The notes beneath the pieces were generated by a model. The model did no database searches. It was not told where the DNA came from and worked only from the letters and a program-made list of their open reading frames with translations. From an uncultured Litoreibacter sp. (GTDB taxonomy: Bacteria > Pseudomonadota > Alphaproteobacteria > Rhodobacterales > Rhodobacteraceae), in contig CANLUY010000001.1 in NCBI GenBank assembly GCA_947494435.1, forward strand, positions 1,354,001 to 1,418,000: DNA of 64,000 bases, in the 5' to 3' direction. Below are positions 51,826 to 60,870 of this stretch, in pieces (the first letter of the stretch is position 1; every line of letters begins with the position of its first letter). Made by a program: the position numbers and the translations under genes.

Positions 51826-52010
51826 GCAACTTTTTCTCTGGCCTAATGCGGCTTCGTCGCGGCCCTTGGGAGATGTTGGCCACGATCCTCATCGGCGTTG
51901 GCGTCTTCATGCTGATGCAGCCCTTCGCGCTGTGGCTATACACCTATTCGTTCATCGTCACTCTGGTCGGCACAGTGATGTTCATCATCGTGTCGCATTT
52001 CAAGGAATGA
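51822..52010 (+). CDS. 62-residue membrane protein of the sugar transporter operon
   Basis: Two hydrophobic helices (about 17-37 and 40-57) after a basic start MSNFFSGLMRLRRGPWEM; ends VSHFKE. It occupies the position of the small membrane protein (GlpU) in the GlpSTPQUV glycerol transporter, though it is shorter and not clearly the same family. ATGA overlaps on both sides show it is a true operon member. It may be an extra transporter subunit; that is inference. Confidence 0.75.
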   Translation: MSNFFSGLMRLRRGPWEMLATILIGVGVFMLMQPFALWLYTYSFIVTLVGTVMFIIVSHFKE

Positions 52011-52378
52011 GCATGCTTGAGCAAATATGCCCAATCCTTCCATCCCGTGACTTCGATGTGACGGAGGCGTTTTACGCCAGTTGGGGGTTTGAGACTTGGT
52101 TCCGGCAAGATGACCAATATTTGCTGATGAACCGTGATAAGGTCGAAGTGCACTTCTTTACGCATTCGAAGAACGATCCAGCAACCAGTTGTCATGGTGC
52201 GTATCTTCGCCCTGATAACGTTGATGCAATTTCGCAAGAGCTTGAGGCGCTAGACCTGCCGTCTCGGGGTGCGTTTCCAAGTTTTGGCCCTGCGGAAGAC
52301 AAACCATGGGGTATGCGGGAAGCCACATTAATTGACCCAGACGGAAATCTCATCCGCATCGGGCAGGAGATTGCCTGA
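52007..52378 (+). CDS. VOC-fold (glyoxalase/bleomycin-resistance-like) protein
   Basis: 123 residues. Strand pattern and blocks ICPILPSRDFDVTEAFYASW, VEVHFFTHS, and GMREATLIDPDGNLIRIGQ match the VOC superfamily of the bleomycin-binding type, which often sequesters rather than converts its ligand. Placed within the transporter genes (ATGA overlap upstream, one-base overlap downstream), it may bind or isomerise a substrate of the pathway. It is not a usual component of ABC operons. Confidence 0.82.
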   Translation: MSMLEQICPILPSRDFDVTEAFYASWGFETWFRQDDQYLLMNRDKVEVHFFTHSKNDPATSCHGAYLRPDNVDAISQELEALDLPSRGAFPSFGPAEDKPWGMREATLIDPDGNLIRIGQEIA

Positions 52379-53475
52379 TGGCGCAGATACAGATCAAAAA
52401 CATCCGCAAGGACTTCGGCGATTTCAATGCGGTGAAGGAATCCAGCTTCACTATCGAAGACGGTGAATTCTTCATGCTGCTCGGCCCATCGGGCTGTGGC
52501 AAGACCACGACTTTACGCATGATTGCGGGGCTGGAATTGCCAACGTCGGGCGAGATTTACCTTGATGGGGAAGAGATTAGTCAATTGCCGCCGTCCCAGC
52601 GCGACATTGCATTCGTGTTTCAAATGTTTGCGCTCTATCCACATCTCAATGTCGGTAAGAACCTCAGCTATCCGCTGGTCAGTCAAGGCATGCCGCGCGC
52701 GCAGGTGAAAGCGAAGGTTGATGAGGTTGCTAACATTCTGGGTATTCAGGACATCTTGAAACGGCCGGTCGGCGGCCTGTCTGGTGGCGATCGTCAGCGT
52801 GTCGCTTTGGGGCGCGCTATCGTCCGGGACCCGAAGGCCTTCATGATGGATGAGCCATTGGGCGCGTTGGATGCTGAGTTCCGTGAGCATATGTCCGAAG
52901 AGCTGCGCGCGCTGCATGACCGGATGAACGCCACGACCGTTTATGTGACCCATGACCAACTTGAAGCCATGCAGATGGGCGACAAGATCGTAGTGATGAA
53001 CAACGCTGTGGTTGAGCAATTTGGAACGCCGCAACAAATCTACGACAAGCCCGCGACGATGTTTGTAGCGGATTTCATTGGTTCGCCGTCAATGAACTTC
53101 CTGCATTTTGACGGTGCCGTATCCGAAGGCGCTGATGCAGTTGAACTTCATGGCCAATCGCTGGGCATCCCGAAACAAATGCAAGGCGCGTCCGGAAAGA
53201 TGGTTTATGGCGTCCGGCCCGAGCATATCACCCTTTCAGATAGCGGCGGGTATCGCGGTGAAGTGCTGGCATCGGAGTATTTGGGCACAACGCAGATCAT
53301 CACGCTGGACACGCCAAACGGCGAGGTGAAAGCACGGATCGACAGTGCGCAAGTAGCCACTGTTGGCGAAAAGGTTGGTCTGAATTTTGACGCCAGAACT
53401 GTCACGCTTTTTGATGAGACCAGTGGTCAGGCGCTGCGCTCCGAACTGAATAACGAGGTGTTGGCTCATGGCTGA
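52378..53475 (+). CDS. Carbohydrate ABC transporter ATPase 1 (MalK/UgpC type)
   Basis: 365 residues: nucleotide-binding domain with Walker A GPSGCGKTT (near 37), signature LSGGDRQRVALGRA (near 135), Walker B AFMMDEPLGALD and switch His in YVTHDQLEAMQM, then a C-terminal TOBE/OB region from about 240 (YGVRPEHITLS). The usual Gln of the signature is Asp here. It overlaps ATPase 2 by 8 bp. Two different ATPases suggest a heterodimeric motor. Confidence 0.92.
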   Translation: MAQIQIKNIRKDFGDFNAVKESSFTIEDGEFFMLLGPSGCGKTTTLRMIAGLELPTSGEIYLDGEEISQLPPSQRDIAFVFQMFALYPHLNVGKNLSYPLVSQGMPRAQVKAKVDEVANILGIQDILKRPVGGLSGGDRQRVALGRAIVRDPKAFMMDEPLGALDAEFREHMSEELRALHDRMNATTVYVTHDQLEAMQMGDKIVVMNNAVVEQFGTPQQIYDKPATMFVADFIGSPSMNFLHFDGAVSEGADAVELHGQSLGIPKQMQGASGKMVYGVRPEHITLSDSGGYRGEVLASEYLGTTQIITLDTPNGEVKARIDSAQVATVGEKVGLNFDARTVTLFDETSGQALRSELNNEVLAHG

Positions 53476-54463
53476 GGTTATCCTGAAAAACCTGTCTAAA
53501 TCCTTCGGTGCTGATGTGGGTGTCGAAGATATTTCTATGACCATTCCAGACGGCGCTTTTGTTGTCCTGTTGGGACCAACCGGGGCCGGGAAGACGACCA
53601 CGCTGCGGCTCATCTCCGGCCTTGAAAAGGCGGATAAGGGAGAGGTTTGGATCGGCGGGCGTAACGTCGCTACAGAGACGCCTGCGCAGCGAGATGTTGC
53701 AATGGTCTTCCAGCAATATTCGCTCTATCCGCATTTAACGGTGCGCGACAATCTTGCCTTTCCGCTGAAGTCACCGATCCTAAACACGCCTGCGGATGAG
53801 ATCGCCCGCAAAGTGGCCGAAGTGGCTGAGGTTCTGCAAATCAGCCACAAGCTCGATAACAAAGCGACAGCCTTGTCAGGCGGTGAGATGCAACGTGTCT
53901 CCATCGGTCGTGCGCTTGTGCGAGAGCCGTCGATCTATCTGATGGACGAGCCGCTCAGCTCGCTTGATGCGAAGCTCCGCACAGACCTGCGGGTCGAGCT
54001 GAAGCGCATTCAAGCCAATCTTGGGGCTACGTTGCTCTATGTGACGCATGACCAGATCGAAGCGATGACAATGGCCACGCATGTCGGTGTTTTGAATGAA
54101 GGCAAGCTCGTTCAGTTTGGCACCCCGCGCGAGATTTATGAGAACCCGAACTCGCTCTATGTTGCCAGTAGACTTGGCCTACCACGTATCAACATTTTGC
54201 CTGCGGATGTGTTCGGTAACGTCCCCGCGGGGACCAACCAAATTGGACTACGCCCTGAAAATATTGCGCAAGGAACTGGCCAAGATGCGGAGATCAAAAG
54301 GATCGAACATCTTGGTGATCAAACACGCCTGCATCTGAATTTGCAGGGCCATGCAATAACGACGATTGCCAATCCAGAGACCACTTACACGCCCGGTGCG
54401 CAGATCAAGATTGCGCCCAAAGATCCGCTCTGCTTTGACGCCGCTGGCAACCGCATTCGCTGA
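53468..54463 (+). CDS. Carbohydrate ABC transporter ATPase 2 (MalK/UgpC type)
   Basis: 331 residues: Walker A GPTGAGKTT (near 38), signature LSGGEMQRVSIGRA (near 136), Walker B IYLMDEPLSSLD, switch His in YVTHDQIEAMTM, and a shorter C-terminal TOBE region (IGLRPENIAQ). It differs clearly from ATPase 1. The GlpS-GlpT pair of rhizobial glycerol transporters is a precedent for such a mixed pair. Confidence 0.92.
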   Translation: MAEVILKNLSKSFGADVGVEDISMTIPDGAFVVLLGPTGAGKTTTLRLISGLEKADKGEVWIGGRNVATETPAQRDVAMVFQQYSLYPHLTVRDNLAFPLKSPILNTPADEIARKVAEVAEVLQISHKLDNKATALSGGEMQRVSIGRALVREPSIYLMDEPLSSLDAKLRTDLRVELKRIQANLGATLLYVTHDQIEAMTMATHVGVLNEGKLVQFGTPREIYENPNSLYVASRLGLPRINILPADVFGNVPAGTNQIGLRPENIAQGTGQDAEIKRIEHLGDQTRLHLNLQGHAITTIANPETTYTPGAQIKIAPKDPLCFDAAGNRIR

Positions 54464-54474
54464 GGAGATTTACA

Positions 54475-56091
54475 ATGAGCCAATTCATCAACGCCAAAGA
54501 GACACTGGTCACAGATGCTGTGGACGGGTTGATTGAGACATCAGGCGGCACGCTGATGCGGTTGGACGGATACCCGCATATCAAAGTGGTTTGCAGGTCT
54601 GATTGGGACCACTCCAAGGTGGCGCTGATATCGGGAGGCGGTTCCGGGCACGAGCCGTCACATGCGGGTTTTGTGGGCAAAGGCATGCTGACCGCAGCAG
54701 TCTGTGGTGAAGTTTTCGCCTCGCCGTCGGTAGATGCGGTGCTTGCGGCGATTTTGGCTGTGACAGGTGACGCCGGTTGCTTGCTGATCATCAAGAACTA
54801 CACTGGCGACCGTCTGAATTTTGGCCTTGCGGCTGAACGTGCGCGTGCATTCGGGTTGAAGGTTTCGCTCGTGATCGTTGGCGATGACATTGCGCTTCCA
54901 GACCTGCCGCAACCGCGCGGCGTTGCGGGGACACTCTTCGTTCATAAGATCGCGGGCGCGTTGGCTGAGCAAGGCGCGGATTTGGGCACGGTTCACAAAG
55001 CCGCGCAAAGCACGATTGATGCAACAGCCTCCATCGGGATGTCGCTTGATACCTGCACCATGCCGGGGTCCGGGAAAGAGGATCGTATCCCGGATGGCAA
55101 AGCCGAGCTGGGTTTAGGAATCCATGGCGAGGCCGGAGTGGAGCAAGTCGCACATGAAAGTGCGAAGAAGGCGATGGACATGATGCTGGACAAACTCAGT
55201 CCGCGTATCGGTGACATGCCGCATGTTGCGATCTTAAATAATCTTGGGGGCACGACACCTTTGGAAATGAGTGTGCTTGCGCATGAGTTGGCGAGCAATC
55301 CGAAGGCTGCTCAGATTAAGCATATAGTCGGGCCTGCCTCGCTCATGACAGCTTTGGACATGCACGGATTTTCTGTCTCAGTATTGCCAGTGACATCGCA
55401 GAACAAAGAACCGTTGCTGGCAGATGTCGACGTATCTGCGTGGCCCGGAATGAAGTCTATTTCGCCAGTGACAGTTGCGCCATTGCCGGACGGGCTTTCG
55501 CCTATTCAACCGATTGCCTCAGAAAACCCAGAGGTGCGGGCTTTGATCGAAAAGGTCTGCGATCTGTTGATTGCGTCTGAAGCGGATCTTAACGCGCTCG
55601 ACGCCAAGTCAGGGGACGGTGACACAGGAAGCACGTTGACCAAGGCGGCGGTTGCCATGAAAGGCGCGCTAGACCGGATGCCACTGGCAGATCTGACCCA
55701 GCTTTTCCGTGCGATCAGCAATGAGTTGAGCCAGACGATGGGTGGCTCCTCTGGTATTATTCTGTCGATCTTTTTCGGGGCAACAGGGGATGCGTGTGCG
55801 AATGGGAAACCCACGACTGCAGCTCTGTTGGCCGGGCTCAAAAGGATCAGTGAAGTTGGGGGCGCAGAGGTTGGGGACCGCACAATGATTGACGCTTTGG
55901 ACCCTGCGCTCCCTGCACTGCCAGAAGGCTTAGAGGCGGCTGCGAAAGCGGCGCGGGAGGGAGCTGATAAAACGGCCACGATTGGCCAAGCCAAGGCGGG
56001 ACGGTCAAGCTATGTGCCCGAGGAAAACCTCATTGGTCACAACGATCCCGGCGCTGAGGCAGTAGCGCGCCTATTTGAGGGGTTGCGGTAA
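54475..56091 (+). CDS. Dihydroxyacetone kinase family protein (fused DhaK-DhaL)
   Basis: 538 residues. The DhaK domain (about 1-325) has SGGGSGHEPSHAGFVG, NYTGDRLNF and GIHGEAGVEQ, whose His217 matches the residue that binds the ketose as a hemiaminal. The DhaL domain (about 345-538) has the metal-binding GDGDTG (near 381) and MGGSSGIILSIFFGA. The fused form is ATP-dependent and phosphorylates dihydroxyacetone or a C4 ketose such as erythrulose. With the isomerase-like and oxidoreductase genes downstream, a tetritol or triose ketose pathway is plausible, but the substrate is not proven. Confidence 0.92.
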   Translation: MSQFINAKETLVTDAVDGLIETSGGTLMRLDGYPHIKVVCRSDWDHSKVALISGGGSGHEPSHAGFVGKGMLTAAVCGEVFASPSVDAVLAAILAVTGDAGCLLIIKNYTGDRLNFGLAAERARAFGLKVSLVIVGDDIALPDLPQPRGVAGTLFVHKIAGALAEQGADLGTVHKAAQSTIDATASIGMSLDTCTMPGSGKEDRIPDGKAELGLGIHGEAGVEQVAHESAKKAMDMMLDKLSPRIGDMPHVAILNNLGGTTPLEMSVLAHELASNPKAAQIKHIVGPASLMTALDMHGFSVSVLPVTSQNKEPLLADVDVSAWPGMKSISPVTVAPLPDGLSPIQPIASENPEVRALIEKVCDLLIASEADLNALDAKSGDGDTGSTLTKAAVAMKGALDRMPLADLTQLFRAISNELSQTMGGSSGIILSIFFGATGDACANGKPTTAALLAGLKRISEVGGAEVGDRTMIDALDPALPALPEGLEAAAKAAREGADKTATIGQAKAGRSSYVPEENLIGHNDPGAEAVARLFEGLR

Positions 56092-56103
56092 GCGATAGTT
56101 CAA

Positions 56104-57162
56104 ATGAGCAAACACGATCGATCCACATCAAAACCGACCGCACATGATGTGGCACGCGAGGCGCGTGTCAGTCTTGCGACTGTTGATCGTGTGCTCAACG
56201 GGCGTGATGGTGTACGTGAGGCGACTGTCAAACGTGTCAACGGCGCGATTGAGAAGTTGGGCTACGTACGGGACCTGACCGCAGCCAACCTTGCGCGCCA
56301 GCGGATGTACCGCTTTGTCTTTGTGCTTCCTGATGGGCAAGGACAGTTTTTGGAAGGCTTGCAGAAGTCGATATCTGAGGCCGTCGAAAATGCGATCTAT
56401 GAGCGTATCTCTGCGCGGATTGTGCTGATTTCCAACCGCAACCAAACCGCCATGACCCGCGACCTGAAAGCGCTTGATCCAAGTGAGATCGACGGCCTTG
56501 CGATTATGGCCCATGAGACCCCGATTGTGCGCGATACGATCGCTAGATTAAAAAAGCAGGGCGTTGCCGTCGTCTCGTTAGTTGCGGACCAACCGAATTC
56601 AGACCGTGATCATTTCGTCGGATTTGACAATGTGTCTGCAGGTCGGACTGCTGGGACGCTTTTAGGACGGTTCGTCGGTCCTAAGACAGGCAAGGTTGCT
56701 GTGGTCGTCACATCCATGCACGCACGGGATATGATTGAACGGCGGCTTGGATTTGACCGCGTCGTCGCTGAGCACTTCCCTGAGCTCACTCCTTTACCAA
56801 GTATCGAAGCCTATGATGATCCGAAAATGGCGCGTGAGTTGACGCTACGATGCCTTGAGCAAAACCCGGACGTGGTTGCTGTCTATTCCGTCGGGGCCAG
56901 TGTGCGTGGTGTGGCCGATGCGTTGAAAGAGCATGCAGCGCCAGAGCGCATCATTTGCATTGACCATGAGTTGACTGACAATTCACGCGACTTGCTTGAG
57001 CAAGGCGTCCTGGACGCGGTGATCAATCAAAACACAGGGCATTTGGCGCGCAGTGCAATGCGGGTGATGCGCGCAAAATGCGACAACGCACCGGTACTGG
57101 CATCGCAAGAACATATCCGCATCGAAGTCTTGATCCGGGAAAACCTACCCATCCGACCATGA
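56104..57162 (+). CDS. LacI-family transcriptional regulator
   Basis: 352 residues. The N-terminal helix-turn-helix, TAHDVAREARVSLATVDRVL (about 12-31), is followed by a hinge with NLARQRMY and a periplasmic-binding-protein-like effector domain (about 63-345). The second helix SLATVDRVLNGRDGV is typical of sugar repressors. It lies inside the operon it probably controls through the operators at 48399-48445, giving autoregulation. The inducer is presumably the imported sugar or its phosphate. Confidence 0.92.
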   Translation: MSKHDRSTSKPTAHDVAREARVSLATVDRVLNGRDGVREATVKRVNGAIEKLGYVRDLTAANLARQRMYRFVFVLPDGQGQFLEGLQKSISEAVENAIYERISARIVLISNRNQTAMTRDLKALDPSEIDGLAIMAHETPIVRDTIARLKKQGVAVVSLVADQPNSDRDHFVGFDNVSAGRTAGTLLGRFVGPKTGKVAVVVTSMHARDMIERRLGFDRVVAEHFPELTPLPSIEAYDDPKMARELTLRCLEQNPDVVAVYSVGASVRGVADALKEHAAPERIICIDHELTDNSRDLLEQGVLDAVINQNTGHLARSAMRVMRAKCDNAPVLASQEHIRIEVLIRENLPIRP

Positions 57163-57190
57163 ACCAAACGACACCCCAAGGAGGACCAAC

Positions 57191-58246
57191 ATGAAAAACA
57201 TCAAAGGGCCCGCGCTCTTTTTGGCGCAATTTGCTGGCGATGATGCGCCGTTTAACTCTTGGGATGCGATAACAAAATGGGCGGCCGATTGTGGCTATAA
57301 GGGTGTGCAAGTTCCTAGCTGGGACGCGCGTTTGTTTGACTTAGCGAAGGCTGCGGAGAGCAAAGACTATTGTGACGCGTTCAAAGGTCAGGCGGCTGAA
57401 AACGGTATCGAAGTCACCGAATTGTCCACTCACTTGCAGGGGCAGCTTGTCGCTGTGCACCCCGCTTATGACGCGGCATTTGATGGCTTTGCTGACCCTT
57501 CCGTACACGGCGATCCAAAAGCGCGTCAGGAATGGGCTGTTGATCAAGTGATGAAGGCGATTTCGGCTTCCGCCAACATGGGGATCAAGAACCATGTCTC
57601 TTTCTCGGGCGCACTAGCTTGGCCCTACGTTTATCCATGGCCGCAACGCCCTGCCGGATTGGTAGAAACCGCATTTGACGAACTGGCACGCCGGTGGCGT
57701 CCGATCTTGGATCACGCCGACGAGAACGATGTGAACATCTGCTATGAAATCCATCCTGGTGAAGACCTGCATGACGGTGTGACGTTTGAGATGTTTTTGG
57801 AGCGCGTCGACAATCATGCACGCTGCAACATGCTTTACGACCCGTCGCACTACGTGCTGCAATGCCTCGATTACCTCGACAATATCGACATCTACGCGGA
57901 TCGGATAAAAATGTTCCACGTCAAAGATGCGGAGTTCAATCCGACAGGACGCCAAGGGGTCTATTCGGGCTATCAGCCTTGGGTTGATCGCGCTGGTCGC
58001 TTCCGCTCCTTGGGTGACGGGCAGGTGGATTTCAAAGCGATCTTCTCCAAGCTCGCGGCGATCGATTTTGATGGCTGGGCTGTTGTGGAATGGGAGTGCT
58101 GTCTGAAACATCCAGAAGATGGCGCGCGCGAAGGGGCGCAGTTTGTCAAAGATCACATTATTCGTGTGACCGAACGCGCTTTTGACGATTTCGCAGATGG
58201 TGGAACGGACGAGGCGGCCAATCGCAAGATGCTGGGGATTTCGTAA
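57191..58246 (+). CDS. Sugar phosphate isomerase/epimerase-type TIM-barrel protein
   Basis: 351 residues of the xylose-isomerase-like superfamily. Metal-site blocks are VNICYEIHPGEDLHDG (Glu near 191), NMLYDPSHYV (Asp/His near 219), RIKMFHVKDAEF (His near 243) and WAVVEWECC (Glu near 300). It likely isomerises or epimerises a keto sugar made by the neighbouring oxidoreductase. AAGGAGG lies 9 bp before the ATG. The next gene begins one base after its stop. Confidence 0.88.
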   Translation: MKNIKGPALFLAQFAGDDAPFNSWDAITKWAADCGYKGVQVPSWDARLFDLAKAAESKDYCDAFKGQAAENGIEVTELSTHLQGQLVAVHPAYDAAFDGFADPSVHGDPKARQEWAVDQVMKAISASANMGIKNHVSFSGALAWPYVYPWPQRPAGLVETAFDELARRWRPILDHADENDVNICYEIHPGEDLHDGVTFEMFLERVDNHARCNMLYDPSHYVLQCLDYLDNIDIYADRIKMFHVKDAEFNPTGRQGVYSGYQPWVDRAGRFRSLGDGQVDFKAIFSKLAAIDFDGWAVVEWECCLKHPEDGAREGAQFVKDHIIRVTERAFDDFADGGTDEAANRKMLGIS

Positions 58247-58247
58247 G

Positions 58248-59372
58248 ATGGGACGTATCAGATTAGGAATGGTGGGCGGCGGCAATGACGCATTTATTGG
58301 TGGCGTTCACCGCATTGCCTCGCGAATTGATGACCGGTTCGAATTGGTTGCCGGGGCGTTGTCATCGACGCCTGAAAAGTCCCAAGCCTCTGGTGAGGCG
58401 CTCGGCCTTCCGCGCATCTATGATGACTTCAAACAGATGGCGATACGAGAGGGTCGCCTTAAGGCGGGGATCGAAGCCGTTGCCATCGTCACACCGAACC
58501 ACGTGCATTACGCTGCGGCGCGTGAGTTTCTGAAACGCGGTATTCATGTGATCTGCGACAAGCCTCTGACCTCGACACTGTCTGATGCCAAGAAACTGGT
58601 TAAAGCCGCTGAACAATCAGACGCTTTGTTTATTTTGACACATAACTACACGGGCTACCCGATGGTGCGCCAAGCGCGGGAGATGGTGGCAAACGGTGAT
58701 CTTGGAAAGATCCGTGTTGTTCAAGTCGAATACCCGCAGGATTGGTTGACCCAGCACGAAGATTTCAAGCAAGCGGAGTGGCGCACGGATCCTGCGCGTT
58801 CCGGTGTGGGCGGCTCGACGGGAGATATTGGTACACATGGTCACAATCTCGTCCGGTTCATCACGGGGCTTGAGGTCACCAGCCTTGCGGCAGATTTGGA
58901 TGCGTTCGTTCCGGGGCGTCAGGTGGATGACAATGCACATGTCATGCTGCGGCTTGAGGGTGGCGCAAAGGGCATGCTGTGGTGCTCGCAAGTTGCGCCG
59001 GGTAACGAAAACGCATTGCGCATTCGTGTTTATGGCGAGAAGGGCGGACTGGAATGGGAGCAAGAAAATCCCAATATCCTTTGGCATAGCCCCTTTGGCG
59101 AACCCAAGCGCGCCATTACAAGAAATGGCGCGGGTGCTGGAGGTGCTGCCGCTCGTATGAGCCGCATTCCACCGGGGCATCCTGAAGGGTATCTTGAAGC
59201 CTTCGCGAATATCTACAGTGAGGCTGCTGAGGCAATTGTGGCACATCGCGAGGGAGCGAATGTGTCGAGCGATGTGATGTATCCGACAATCCACGATGGT
59301 CTGAAGGGGGTTCAATTCGTAGATGCCTGTGTCAGATCCTCTGCACGTAACGCGGCTTGGGTCGACCTTTAG
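58248..59372 (+). CDS. Gfo/Idh/MocA-family oxidoreductase
   Basis: 374 residues. The Rossmann start RIRLGMVGGGNDAFIGGVHR holds the NAD(P)-binding glycines; VAIVTPNHVHYA and HVICDKPLTST (usual Glu-Lys-Pro is Asp-Lys-Pro) follow, with Lys as the catalytic base; the C-terminal domain has GGSTGDIGTHGHNLVRF, whose Asp-His supports catalysis. It probably oxidises a sugar or polyol hydroxyl. It is the last gene of the operon. Confidence 0.9.
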   Translation: MGRIRLGMVGGGNDAFIGGVHRIASRIDDRFELVAGALSSTPEKSQASGEALGLPRIYDDFKQMAIREGRLKAGIEAVAIVTPNHVHYAAAREFLKRGIHVICDKPLTSTLSDAKKLVKAAEQSDALFILTHNYTGYPMVRQAREMVANGDLGKIRVVQVEYPQDWLTQHEDFKQAEWRTDPARSGVGGSTGDIGTHGHNLVRFITGLEVTSLAADLDAFVPGRQVDDNAHVMLRLEGGAKGMLWCSQVAPGNENALRIRVYGEKGGLEWEQENPNILWHSPFGEPKRAITRNGAGAGGAAARMSRIPPGHPEGYLEAFANIYSEAAEAIVAHREGANVSSDVMYPTIHDGLKGVQFVDACVRSSARNAAWVDL

Positions 59373-59411
59373 ACTCACAAACTTTTTTGGCGATGGTGAT
59401 AGCAAAGCTTG

Positions 59412-59431
59412 TTGGTTACAAAAGCAACCAA
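59412..59431. promoter_or_regulatory. Inverted repeat, candidate operator of hmgA
   Basis: TTGGTT (59412-59417) and AACCAA (59426-59431) with an 8-nt spacer, 34 bp before the hmgA start. Size and spacing suit a MarR- or IclR-type regulator. Confidence 0.45.
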
Positions 59432-59464
59432 TAGATAGGGGGTGGTTTCACAAAGGACTATCTC

Positions 59465-60826
59465 ATGAACAAAGATATTGCCCCCGCTGAACTTCGTAGC
59501 GCTGCAAAACCGACGGATACGCATCCGGGCTATATGCCTGGATTTGGCAACGATTTCGAAACTGAGGCGCTTCCGGGTGCTTTACCTCAAGGCATGAACT
59601 CACCCCAGAAAGTGAACTACGGTCTTTATGGCGAGCAGTTGTCCGGAACCGCCTTCACTGCGCCAAGCCATCAAAATGAGAGGACATGGTGCTACCGCAT
59701 TCGTCCCTCGGTGAAGCACACACATAGGTTTGAAAAGATCGACCTACCATTTTGGAAATCAGCGCCACATGTGAATCCGGATGTCACGTCACTGGGTCAA
59801 TATCGCTGGAACCCGGTGCCTCATTCAGAGAAAAAGCTGACTTGGTTGACGGGTATGCGCACCATGACGACGGCCGGTGATGTGAACACACAGATCGGGA
59901 TGGCATCGCATATATACCTCGTCACGGAATCGATGGTGGATGCGTATTTCTACTCAGCAGACAGTGAATTGCTTGTCGTGCCGCAAGAAGGACGATTGCG
60001 GTTCGCGACCGAGCTCGGTGTCATTGATATTGAGCCGCAGGAAATTGCAATCATTCCGAGGGGTCTTGTGTACCGCGTGGAGGTGCTTGAGGGGCCGTGT
60101 CGGGGATTTGTTTGCGAAAATTATGGTCAGAAATTTGAACTTCCTAGTCGTGGTCCGATCGGGGCAAATTGCATGGCCAATCGGCGGGACTTCAAAACTC
60201 CGGTTGCCGCCTTTGAAGAACGCGAATTGCCGTCGACTGTTACGGTTAAATGGGCCGGTCAATTCCATGAAACCCACATCGGGCAAAGCCCATTGGATGT
60301 GGTCGCGTGGCATGGAAATTACGCACCAGTCAAATATGACCTGCGGACCTACTGTCCCGTTGGCTCTATCCTGTTTGATCATCCCGACCCGTCGATATTT
60401 ACTGTTCTGACCGCTCCATCTGGTGTCGACGGAACGGCTAATATCGACTTCGTTCTGTTCCGAGAGCGTTGGCTGACCATGGAAGATACGTTCCGCCCGC
60501 CTTGGTACCATAAGAACGTGATGTCCGAATTGATGGGCAACATCTACGGGCAATATGATGCCAAGTTGGAAGGCTTTGTTCCCGGTGGGATGTCATTGCA
60601 CAATATGATGCTACCGCACGGCCCGGATCGTGATGCGTTTGAAGGCGCGTCGAATGCGGACCTCAAACCCGAAAAACTCGACAATACCATGAGCTTCATG
60701 TTCGAGACGCGCTTCCCACAGCACCTGACACATTTCGCAGCCAAAGAAGCGCCGCTACAGGACAATTATATTGATTGCTGGACGTCGCTTGAGAAGAAAT
60801 TCGATGGGACGCCGGGGCGTAAGTGA
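59465..60826 (+). CDS. hmgA: Homogentisate 1,2-dioxygenase
   Basis: 453 residues. Opens the aromatic ring of homogentisate to maleylacetoacetate using Fe(II) and O2. The N-terminal [18 protein letters not shown] is diagnostic. Fe ligands correspond to H349 and E355 in [12 protein letters not shown] and H379 in [15 protein letters not shown]. Length matches the family. It leads a cluster with fahA, a metallo-beta-lactamase-fold protein and a flavin monooxygenase; no maleylacetoacetate isomerase is seen in the window. Confidence 0.97.
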   Translation: MNKDIAPAELRSAAKPTDTHPGYMPGFGNDFETEALPGALPQGMNSPQKVNYGLYGEQLSGTAFTAPSHQNERTWCYRIRPSVKHTHRFEKIDLPFWKSAPHVNPDVTSLGQYRWNPVPHSEKKLTWLTGMRTMTTAGDVNTQIGMASHIYLVTESMVDAYFYSADSELLVVPQEGRLRFATELGVIDIEPQEIAIIPRGLVYRVEVLEGPCRGFVCENYGQKFELPSRGPIGANCMANRRDFKTPVAAFEERELPSTVTVKWAGQFHETHIGQSPLDVVAWHGNYAPVKYDLRTYCPVGSILFDHPDPSIFTVLTAPSGVDGTANIDFVLFRERWLTMEDTFRPPWYHKNVMSELMGNIYGQYDAKLEGFVPGGMSLHNMMLPHGPDRDAFEGASNADLKPEKLDNTMSFMFETRFPQHLTHFAAKEAPLQDNYIDCWTSLEKKFDGTPGRK

Positions 60827-60870
60827 GTGCCAGCATCCACCCACACCAGTCGAACAAAGAAAGATCATAG

